A stretch of DNA of 58,977 bases from Izemoplasma sp964435595 (lineage in GTDB: Bacteria > Bacillota_I > Bacilli_A > Izemoplasmatales > Izemoplasmataceae). The position numbers and the translations under genes are program-made. Each line of letters opens with the position of its first letter. Position 1 is the stretch's first letter. Of the stretch, positions 53,408-58,977 are shown one piece after another. The DNA lies in NCBI GenBank assembly GCA_964435595.1, contig CAYSZV010000012.1, positions 1 to 58,977 of the forward strand. Direction: 5' to 3'. The notes below the pieces were generated by a model. That model was not told the origin of the DNA, searched no databases, and saw nothing but the letters and a program-made list of their open reading frames with translations.

Positions 53408-53863
53408 TTAAAATGGTAAGTCATCTTCAGTAACATCGATACTTGGAATTGATGACTGTTGTTTTTTCTGTTGTGGTTTTTCATCATAGTAAGGTTGTTT
53501 GTAATCGTCATTATAATCATTATCTTGTTGTCCACCTTCAGAACCTTTTGGTTCTAAGAATTGAACACTATCGCAAACAACATCAGTAGTGAATTTTCTG
53601 ATACCGTCTTTGTCGTCATAAGATCCAGTTTGAATACGACCTTCAACTCCAATTAAGCTACCTTTTTTTACAAAACGAGCTAAATTTTCAGCTTGTTTTC
53701 TCCACACGATACATTGAATGAAATCTGCTTCACGATCTCCACTTGGTCCAGTGAAAGTACGATTCACAGCTAAAGTAAATCTTGCAAAAGCAATATTTCC
53801 TGATGTGTATCTAAGCTCCGGGTCTTTTGTTAATCTACCTACTAATATAGTACGGTTTATCAT
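53408..53863 (-). CDS. ssb: Single-stranded DNA-binding protein
   Basis: SSB coats single-stranded DNA in replication and repair. The 151-residue protein has the OB-fold start NRTILVGRLTKDPELRYT, the SDREADF-like core (GDREADFIQCIVW), a Gly/Gln/Asp/Tyr-rich linker (about 105-140) and the acidic tip DDLPF that recruits partner proteins. Located between rpsF and rpsR, as in nearly all Firmicutes. Confidence 0.97.
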   Translation of the reverse strand: MINRTILVGRLTKDPELRYTSGNIAFARFTLAVNRTFTGPSGDREADFIQCIVWRKQAENLARFVKKGSLIGVEGRIQTGSYDDKDGIRKFTTDVVCDSVQFLEPKGSEGGQQDNDYNDDYKQPYYDEKPQQKKQQSSIPSIDVTEDDLPF

Positions 53864-53875
53864 AGTTTCACTCCC

Positions 53876-54163
53876 TTATCTTACATCTTTTAAAATTAAA
53901 TAACGAATAACATCTTCATTGATGCGTACAACACGATCAAACTCATTTCTAGCTTCGTCATTCGCAACAACATCTAATACTACATAGTAGCCTTTTCTGT
54001 GTTTTTGAATTTCGTAAGCTAAGTCTCTCATTCCCCACTCATTCACATTTTTCACTTCACTTCCGCGTGATGTGAAAATTGTATTGAATTGCTCGATTAA
54101 AGCTTTTCTATCATCTTCTAAAACAGTAGGACGAATGATATACATAATTTCGTATTTAGTCAT
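53876..54163 (-). CDS. rpsF: Ribosomal protein S6
   Basis: S6 pairs with S18 on the 30S platform. The 95-residue protein begins MTKYEIMYIIRP and has the WGMRDLAYEIQKHRKGYY segment typical of S6. It is the first gene of the operon, with AAAGGAGG before the ATG. Confidence 0.97.
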   Translation of the reverse strand: MTKYEIMYIIRPTVLEDDRKALIEQFNTIFTSRGSEVKNVNEWGMRDLAYEIQKHRKGYYVVLDVVANDEARNEFDRVVRINEDVIRYLILKDVR

Positions 54164-54256
54164 AATTTACCTCCTTTTGGTCTTTTGGCTGTATTACAGC
54201 AAGGATTTGCGCTTAACACGCTGAATTATTATAGCACAATCTAATATGTGTTGCAA
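54164..54256 (-). promoter_or_regulatory. rpsF promoter and structured leader
   Basis: Minus strand -35 TTGCAA (54251-54256) and -10 TATAAT (54228-54233) are 17 bases apart. The roughly 55-base leader holds two small hairpins (GCGT/GCGC and GCTGT-AAT-ACAGC). S6-S18 bind their own leader in many bacteria, but I cannot match the known S6-S18 leader motif here. Confidence 0.6.
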
Positions 54257-54294
54257 ATAATTTATCGAATAATTGTATATATAAATATATACAC

Positions 54295-55176
54295 CTAATA
54301 TTTACCTATATACCAGGGTGGTGGCATATCTAGTTTGTCTCTTTGTTTAAATATTTTTTGAATTTTCATAATATCTACTTCTACATTCTCTGGGTTAAAT
54401 TGTTTTACCCAAGATAAAGCCGCAATGGTAATTAAAAGATCATGGATGTTATACATTAAGAAGAAGTTTTCTACAGGAATTTCATCCAAATAGCCATCAA
54501 TAAATCCAGATGCAAATGCGGGACTCACATCACTATTATGAGGAGTATTATTTCTGAAATCTGTCAAGAAAATGCCTGTACGACAACGTTCAAAATCAAT
54601 TACTCCTTTATACTCTCCATCATCGAAAATCATATTGAATAAATGATAGTCAGAATGTGTTAATATTCCCTTCAAATGGTATAGGTGATGAATGTTCTTT
54701 TTTACCACTTCAATCACTTCTAAGATTTCAGGTAAATCTTTTTCTAAACTCTCCTCTATTGCAACCTGTGTTTTACTCTCTATGTAATCATTCAAATACG
54801 ATTTTACATCAAACTCTTTCATAACATATTTCTTATGAATCTTTGATAACTCATATCCAGTAATTTTACCTAGTTTATACTGCTTTTTCTCACTAAATGA
54901 AGATATTACTTCCAATCCATTTTTACCTGGTAGATATTCAGTTATATAGTATCCAAATTCTTGATCTACAATCAAATTTATCGGTTTTTGGCAACGTGCT
55001 ACTTCATAAAATTTCTTTTGAAAATCGTATACTTTTTCAAATCGTTTTGCACGATCTAATGAGAGAATTCTTACAATGAACTTTCCATTCACTAGAAACT
55101 TCTCATCGACACTAAAACCTTCTTCAATTTTTTTAATTGACGTGATCGGTTCTTCAAACAATTTTTGTAAGTTCAT
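54295..55176 (-). CDS. Phosphotransferase of the APH/choline kinase family
   Basis: This 293-residue protein has the aminoglycoside phosphotransferase/choline kinase fold: the catalytic loop LTHSDYHLFNMIF (Asp base, Asn for metal) and the DFG-like VIDFERCRTG. The N-lobe holds a lysine in KFIVRIL. It probably phosphorylates a small hydroxyl compound such as choline, homoserine or an amino sugar; the substrate is unclear, and a resistance role is not suggested by context. The ATG at 55176 follows AAGGAGACCATT; an in-frame ATG 24 bases upstream lacks a site. Confidence 0.82.
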   Translation of the reverse strand: MNLQKLFEEPITSIKKIEEGFSVDEKFLVNGKFIVRILSLDRAKRFEKVYDFQKKFYEVARCQKPINLIVDQEFGYYITEYLPGKNGLEVISSFSEKKQYKLGKITGYELSKIHKKYVMKEFDVKSYLNDYIESKTQVAIEESLEKDLPEILEVIEVVKKNIHHLYHLKGILTHSDYHLFNMIFDDGEYKGVIDFERCRTGIFLTDFRNNTPHNSDVSPAFASGFIDGYLDEIPVENFFLMYNIHDLLITIAALSWVKQFNPENVEVDIMKIQKIFKQRDKLDMPPPWYIGKY

Positions 55177-55252
55177 AATGGTCTCCTTTGCAACATACAT
55201 TCTAATACCTGTAACATAGTTTTATCCTATGGAAATTTGTTTTTATATCTAC

Positions 55253-55405
55253 TACAATATAGGTGAGGTGATGACAAATGAAGAAAACAATTTTAGCATT
55301 GGTTCTATTCGAAATTTGCATCCTTCTAGTCAATTATTTTTTGTAGAAACCTCATCCACACAGAAGAAAAGGTCATGCCACCCTATAGCATGGCCTTTTC
55401 GTTTG
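55253..55405 (+). promoter_or_regulatory. Short plus-strand transcription unit (promoter to terminator)
   Basis: In the 390-base stretch between the kinase and cinA, a -10 TACAAT (55253-55258) with a weak -35 TGGAAA 17 bases upstream precedes AGGTGAGGTGA and a 22-codon gene. It closes with a 12-bp hairpin AAAAGGTCATGC/GCATGGCCTTTT (55374-55406 region), which also faces the minus strand. The rest of the stretch (55410-55590) holds only the frame described at 55383-55571. Confidence 0.5.
55278..55346 (+). CDS. 22-residue hydrophobic membrane peptide
   Basis: ATG at 55278 is 6 bases after AGGTGA and encodes a 22-residue peptide: MKKT followed by an almost wholly hydrophobic stretch (ILALVLFEICILLVNYFL) and a stop. 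It would form one membrane span with a positive N-terminus. It is too short to be recognised by family. A type I toxin-like peptide, a small regulator of a membrane protein, or the remains of a signal peptide are all possible. A 46-codon frame beginning at 55271 overlaps it but runs into the terminator stem. Confidence 0.45.
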   Translation: MKKTILALVLFEICILLVNYFL

Positions 55406-55571
55406 ATTTAAAATCACACATCTCTTTCTGCATATTTCTGCCCACTTCATGAACTTCGTCATATACAGGTATCTTATCATTAAAATCACCAAATTCACGA
55501 AAAAAACGAATTGAATCATCCACTAGAACAATTGCCTCATTTTCTCCATTTAAATGAATAGTGTTTGATAC
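55383..55571 (-). pseudogene. Short open frame downstream of cinA, possibly a gene remnant
   Basis: This minus-strand frame of 62 codons follows cinA and has protein-like, acidic composition (VLVDDSIRFFREFGDF, PVYDEVHEVGRNM). No ATG opens it; the best start is a GTG at 55523 with no good ribosome binding site, and its end lies in the terminator stem. I do not recognise it. It may be the tail of a decayed gene. Confidence 0.3.
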
Positions 55572-55590
55572 TTAATTCGTTCTTTTTATC

Positions 55591-56811
55591 TCACTTATCA
55601 ACTTTTTCATTTAGTAGTTCAGACCTGATTGCATTTAATCCATAAATCATCGCTCTAGTACGAATCATTGTTCTTGTTCCATTAAATACTCTTCTAAATG
55701 TTTTTATTTTATTATTATGATATAGTCCAAAATATACAAGTCCTACAGGTTTTTCTTCTGTACCACCAGTAGGTCCAGCAATTCCTGTTACACTCAAACA
55801 AATATTTGCTCCTGTTTGTTTTCGAAGACCATCTACCATTTCATGTGCACACTCATTTGATACTGCTCCAAATTCTTCTAAGACTTTAGAAGATACATTC
55901 AAATACTTTATCTTTGCTTCATTTGCATAGGTAACGAAAGATTCTTTAAAAACAATACTACTTCCACTAACATTCACAATCGCACTGGCAATCATTCCTC
56001 CCGTACAACTTTCTGCAAATGAAATCGTCTGGTTTTTTTCTTTTAACAACGCTACAATGACACCTTCTAATGTATCATTCAAGTCTCCATATATAAATTG
56101 TTCAAACTGACAAAAAAATTCATCCATACATTGATTCAAATCAGCAAGGTTCGCCGAGGTAAACACATACTTGATCTCGCCTAATCCAGCATAAGGTGCA
56201 ACATTAACTGTAGGGTGTTTCTCATAAAAGCCGTTCAGTTTCTTTTCCATATACGATTCCCCAGTCCCAACTAGTTTGAAACCTTTGGAATATAAAAATA
56301 CACCAATTTCATCCTTCAAGTACCCAATCACTTCTTCTAGCATTGGTTTTAATTCAATTGGTGGCCCAGGTAATAAAACAATTCTCTTACCATTGGCTTT
56401 AAAGTATAATCCAGGTGCAGTCCCTCTATTATTTTTAAGAAGTACTCCTTCTTTGGGCATAAGAGCTTGTTTGTTGTTGGTATCTTTCATACTGAGATCC
56501 ATACGATCAAAGTACCCCTTTATCGTTTTCAATATGTCCATATCTAAATACGTTTCAACACCAAAATACTCTAATACAGTTTCCCTTGTAATATCATCAA
56601 TTGTTGGTCCAAGTCCACCAGTAAAAAAGATTAATTCTTCATCAATAAAATCAAGTATTTTTATATACTCTTCTTTTTGGTCATCAATGACAAAAGAACG
56701 ATTGACATCAATTCCAATCTCATTTAATTTTGCAGAGATTGTTGATAAATTGGTGTTGATCGTTTTTCCTGTTAAGACTTCTTTTCCAACTGTAATAATT
56801 GCTGTTTTCAT
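55591..56811 (-). CDS. cinA: CinA-family protein with NMN deamidase domain
   Basis: The 406-residue protein joins an N-terminal molybdopterin-binding-like (COG1058, ADP-ribose pyrophosphatase) domain with FTGGLGPTIDDITRE and LLPGPPIELKPM to a C-terminal CinA/PncC domain with AESCTGGMIAS, VTGIAGPTGGTEEKPVG. The C-terminal domain deamidates NMN to recycle NAD. In Firmicutes cinA often precedes recA, but recA is not here. Nine bases separate it from the PhzF gene upstream. Confidence 0.95.
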   Translation of the reverse strand: MKTAIITVGKEVLTGKTINTNLSTISAKLNEIGIDVNRSFVIDDQKEEYIKILDFIDEELIFFTGGLGPTIDDITRETVLEYFGVETYLDMDILKTIKGYFDRMDLSMKDTNNKQALMPKEGVLLKNNRGTAPGLYFKANGKRIVLLPGPPIELKPMLEEVIGYLKDEIGVFLYSKGFKLVGTGESYMEKKLNGFYEKHPTVNVAPYAGLGEIKYVFTSANLADLNQCMDEFFCQFEQFIYGDLNDTLEGVIVALLKEKNQTISFAESCTGGMIASAIVNVSGSSIVFKESFVTYANEAKIKYLNVSSKVLEEFGAVSNECAHEMVDGLRKQTGANICLSVTGIAGPTGGTEEKPVGLVYFGLYHNNKIKTFRRVFNGTRTMIRTRAMIYGLNAIRSELLNEKVDK

Positions 56812-56820
56812 AACATCACC

Positions 56821-57651
56821 TTATCTAATAGGTTTTGCATTACCCCCAACCGATACACCTATAATATCCGTCATGTGTTTTTTCAATTTGACTTTAATTT
56901 CACTTGGCATATTCATAGAATATCCTTGTCTCAATATATATTCTTTCTTGTTTGGAGAATTGTATTTATTCAAAATACATGCTAAAGCACCATTTGATGT
57001 TCCTGTCGCACTTTCTTCTTCAATTCCAACCATAGGAGCAAAGTTTCTTCCATATGCATCAACTTTATCATCCAAGGCATACACATGCATACCTATCGTC
57101 CCGTATTTTTCTGAGAGATAAGTAATATTTTTCATTTTCGGATGAAGTTTGTGTAATATATCAACACTTTTAACGGGAACAAAAATCTCTTTCATTCCTG
57201 TAGATGCGACAATAATCGGAATATCCTTATTAATAAATCGTTCTTCGTAAAAACAATCTAGGATTTCAAACTCCTCAACAGTTTCTAGATAAAGAGGATT
57301 CAATTGCTCCATATAAACTTCCATCTTTGATACTTCAATATCAAGAATTCCAACTCTTGTTTCAGCAGTATATTTCCCCTTTTTTATCACCTTTTTATCT
57401 CTTAGCGCATGAAATGTAGCAATTGTTGCATGACCACATAAATCCACTTCATTTGTTGGTGTAAAATAACGCAATCTAAAATCTGCTCTTGTTGAATCAA
57501 AAACAAATGCAGTTTCGCTGAATCCAACTTCAGCAGCTACTTTTTGCATATCACCATCAGTAAGTCCCCCAGCATTCAATACAACACCTGCTTTATTGCC
57601 ACCATTTTTTCCATTTGGGAAAGCTGTGTATTTTAATACATCTACATTCAT
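56821..57651 (-). CDS. PhzF-family isomerase/epimerase
   Basis: This 276-residue protein has the PhzF/diaminopimelate-epimerase fold: AFPNGKNGGNKAGVVL at the start, EVGFSETAFVF with the catalytic glutamate, FTPTNEVDLCGHATIATFHAL and GIEEESATGTSNGALA. Family members are isomerases of varied substrates; no phenazine genes are nearby, so a metabolite-repair role is more likely. It is probably co-transcribed with cinA. Confidence 0.88.
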   Translation of the reverse strand: MNVDVLKYTAFPNGKNGGNKAGVVLNAGGLTDGDMQKVAAEVGFSETAFVFDSTRADFRLRYFTPTNEVDLCGHATIATFHALRDKKVIKKGKYTAETRVGILDIEVSKMEVYMEQLNPLYLETVEEFEILDCFYEERFINKDIPIIVASTGMKEIFVPVKSVDILHKLHPKMKNITYLSEKYGTIGMHVYALDDKVDAYGRNFAPMVGIEEESATGTSNGALACILNKYNSPNKKEYILRQGYSMNMPSEIKVKLKKHMTDIIGVSVGGNAKPIR

Positions 57652-57719
57652 AGTAAGTCCCTCTCAATCTTGTAATCTATATCTATTTTAACATATCTAT
57701 ATGTAAATAATGTGTACTT

Positions 57720-57755
57720 ATTCGTGATTTCAGTCTACTTCATTATATCACGAAT
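57720..57755. repeat. Inverted repeat upstream of the PhzF gene
   Basis: ATTCGTGAT (57720-57728) and ATCACGAAT (57747-57755) are perfect 9-base arms around 18 bases. A TATAAT box on the minus strand (57742-57747) abuts the second arm. It could be an operator or a 5'-UTR hairpin for the PhzF-cinA transcript. Confidence 0.4.
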
Positions 57756-57765
57756 TATTCCCAAT

Positions 57766-57787
57766 AAAAAAGAGACAAACGTCTCTT
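57766..57787 (-). terminator. Terminator of ychF
   Basis: AAGAGAC and GTCTCTT form a 7-bp stem after the ychF stop, with a T run on the minus strand. Confidence 0.85.
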
Positions 57788-57788
57788 C

Positions 57789-58892
57789 TTATACATTGAA
57801 TCTAAATAACATTACATCTCCATCTTGAACGATGTATTCTTTTCCTTCCATTCTTGCTCTACCACGCTCTTTGGCACCTTGTTCTCCACCATATTTAGCG
57901 TAATCCTCAAATGAAATTGTTTGTGCTTTGATAAAGCCTTTTTCAAAGTCTGTATGAATAACTCCAGCACATTTTGGTGCTTTCGATCCTTTTTTATATG
58001 TCCAAGCTCTCACTTCTTTTGGACCAGCTGTAAAGAATGTTTCAAGACCTAGTAAATTATAACTTCTTTTAATTAATTTATCTAGACCTGATTCGCTTAC
58101 ACCTAGTTCATCTAGAAAGACTTCTTTTTCATCTTCTTCTAGTTCGCTTAATTCAGCTTCAATTTTAGCGCTAATTACAACCACTTCAGTTCCTTCATAG
58201 TGGGCAAACTCTTTGATTGATTGCACATAAGGATTTTCAGAATAGTCAGCAATTTCATCTTCAATAATATTTGCTACATAGATCATAGGTTTTAATGTTA
58301 AAAAATTAAATCCTTTAATTAGTTCCAATTCATTTGCTACTAATTTTAATGTTCTGATTGGTTTATTGTCCATTAAATGTTCATGAACTTCCTTCAAAAT
58401 ACGATATTCAATCACCGCATCTTTATCTACTTTCAATTGCGCTTTTTTCTCGATCTTTGGTAATCTTTTCTCAACCACTTCTAAATCAGCGAAAATTAAC
58501 TCCAAGTTGATTACTTCAATATCTCTAATCGGATCCACTTCACCATCAACATGCGTCACATTTTCATCATCAAATGCACGTACAACTTGTACAATTGCAT
58601 CTACTTCTCGTATATGACTTAAAAATTTATTTCCAAGTCCTTCACCTTTACTTGCACCCTTTACAATTCCTGCGATATCTGTAAATTCAAATATCGTTGC
58701 TATCGTTTTAGCTGGATTGACAAGTTCAGTTAATGTATCTAATCTATCATCCGGTACTTCTACTACTCCAACATTTGGATCAATCGTCGCAAACGGATAA
58801 TTTGCAGCGAGTGCACCTGATTTTGTTATTGCGTTAAATAATGTCGATTTACCAACATTTGGTAGTCCTACTATTCCTGCTGTTAGTCCCAC
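57789..58892 (-). CDS. ychF: Redox-regulated ribosome-binding ATPase YchF (Obg family)
   Basis: YchF is an Obg-like P-loop NTPase that prefers ATP, binds ribosomes and affects stress and redox responses. The 367-residue protein has GIVGLPNVGKSTLFNAIT (G1), DIAGIVKGASKGEGLGNKFL (G3), a helical hairpin insert and the C-terminal TGS domain (FTAGPKEVRAWT...KGFIKAQ). The G4 region is the non-standard one that explains ATP preference. It starts at GTG (58892), 8 bases after AAAGGAG, giving the family-typical MGLTAGIVG; an upstream ATG at 58964 lies within the promoter. Confidence 0.95.
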   Translation of the reverse strand: MGLTAGIVGLPNVGKSTLFNAITKSGALAANYPFATIDPNVGVVEVPDDRLDTLTELVNPAKTIATIFEFTDIAGIVKGASKGEGLGNKFLSHIREVDAIVQVVRAFDDENVTHVDGEVDPIRDIEVINLELIFADLEVVEKRLPKIEKKAQLKVDKDAVIEYRILKEVHEHLMDNKPIRTLKLVANELELIKGFNFLTLKPMIYVANIIEDEIADYSENPYVQSIKEFAHYEGTEVVVISAKIEAELSELEEDEKEVFLDELGVSESGLDKLIKRSYNLLGLETFFTAGPKEVRAWTYKKGSKAPKCAGVIHTDFEKGFIKAQTISFEDYAKYGGEQGAKERGRARMEGKEYIVQDGDVMLFRFNV

Positions 58893-58935
58893 TATATCAA
58901 CTCCTTTAGTTCTCAATAATTGTACCTTATACTTC

Positions 58936-58975
58936 ATTATAATACAAGAAAAAAGAACACTCAAATGAGTGTTCT
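58936..58975 (-). promoter_or_regulatory. ychF promoter with its -35 box inside a terminator hairpin
   Basis: AGAACACTCA and TGAGTGTTCT (58954-58975) form a perfect 10-bp stem followed by six T on the minus strand, a terminator for the next gene beyond the window. TTGAGT (58959-58964) inside it is exactly 17 bases from TATAAT (58936-58941), the ychF promoter. Confidence 0.75.
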
Positions 58976-58977
58976 AA

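Noticed and set aside
55271..55411. A 46-codon plus-strand frame overlapping the 22-residue peptide
   Set aside because: Its second half is the terminator hairpin and its sequence has no protein-like pattern; the 22-codon frame has the better-spaced ribosome binding site.
56276..57121. A 281-codon open frame on the plus strand
   Set aside because: It lies opposite cinA and the PhzF gene, both with clear family motifs; its composition is Ser/Ile/Pro rich as in antisense shadows, and it has no ribosome binding site.
1..58977. Use of the Mycoplasma code (UGA = Trp)
   Set aside because: Several genes end at TGA at family-typical lengths, overlapping ATGA junctions use TGA as a stop, and tryptophans are encoded without it.
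1..58977. CRISPR arrays, prophage or integrative elements
   Set aside because: No spaced direct repeats, integrase, transposase or phage genes were seen; gene order is that of core chromosome throughout.

Overview
The window is AT-rich, gene-dense bacterial chromosome, with almost every gene on the minus strand. UGA is used as a stop (for example at the end of the gene at 1762-2853, and doubled in front of the atpZ remnant), so the code is standard and not the Mycoplasma code. Gene orders (rpsF-ssb-rpsR / gdpP-rplI / dnaB; ftsY-ylxM-ffh; prfA-prmC), Gram-positive Shine-Dalgarno sequences and TTGACA/TATAAT promoters point to a low-GC Firmicute or Tenericute. Complete type II fatty acid synthesis, F-type ATP synthase, FeFe-hydrogenase maturation and no sign of a sporulation or wall cluster suggest a free-living Izemoplasma/Acholeplasma-like fermenter. 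That placement is inference. The sequence looks like a scaffold, with a 10-N gap at 39217-39226.

Layout. 94-11672 is one long lipid block: birA-bioY, then acpP-accB-accC-accD-accA-fabH-fabK-fabD-fabG-(fabK-like)-fabF-fabZ, with a FabT-type palindrome at each of its two promoters and an attenuator after acpP. 11796-13280 is a MASE3-GGDEF diguanylate cyclase under a cyclic-di-GMP-I (GEMM) riboswitch with a terminator platform. 13337-20535 is the atp operon behind rpiB. Its c subunit carries a sodium-binding signature, and an atpZ remnant overlaps a damaged rpiB end. 20733-27267 holds housekeeping singles (tsaC, an ABC exporter, a DJ-1 protein, a nucleotidase, an old yellow enzyme, rnhB). 27245-33483 is a cell-envelope and ribosome operon: membrane protein, thioredoxin, soluble FtsK/SftA, two tandem multi-spanning signal peptidases, rbgA and rnhB. 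33575-38048 has a HAD phosphatase, a lipoprotein, the SRP genes and a candidate small RNA. 38234-43939 has topA (split only by an assembly artefact), prmC, prfA and a MATE pump. 44026-49130 is hydE-hydG-aspA-hydF behind a 24-bp palindrome. 49240-54163 is dnaB, a gdpP-rplI fusion and rpsR-ssb-rpsF. 54295-58892 has an APH-like kinase, a 22-residue peptide unit, cinA, a PhzF protein and ychF.

Together the genes describe a cell that makes its own fatty acids from acetyl-CoA, imports biotin for that purpose, makes or spends ATP through a probably Na+-coupled ATP synthase, disposes of reductant as H2 through an FeFe hydrogenase encoded elsewhere, and uses both c-di-GMP and c-di-AMP as second messengers. 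The strongest candidates for new biology are the in-frame GdpP-L9 fusion with an internal L9 ribosome binding site, the small RNA at 37933-38048, the paired FabT-type operators, the riboswitch-cyclase loop and the tandem signal peptidases.
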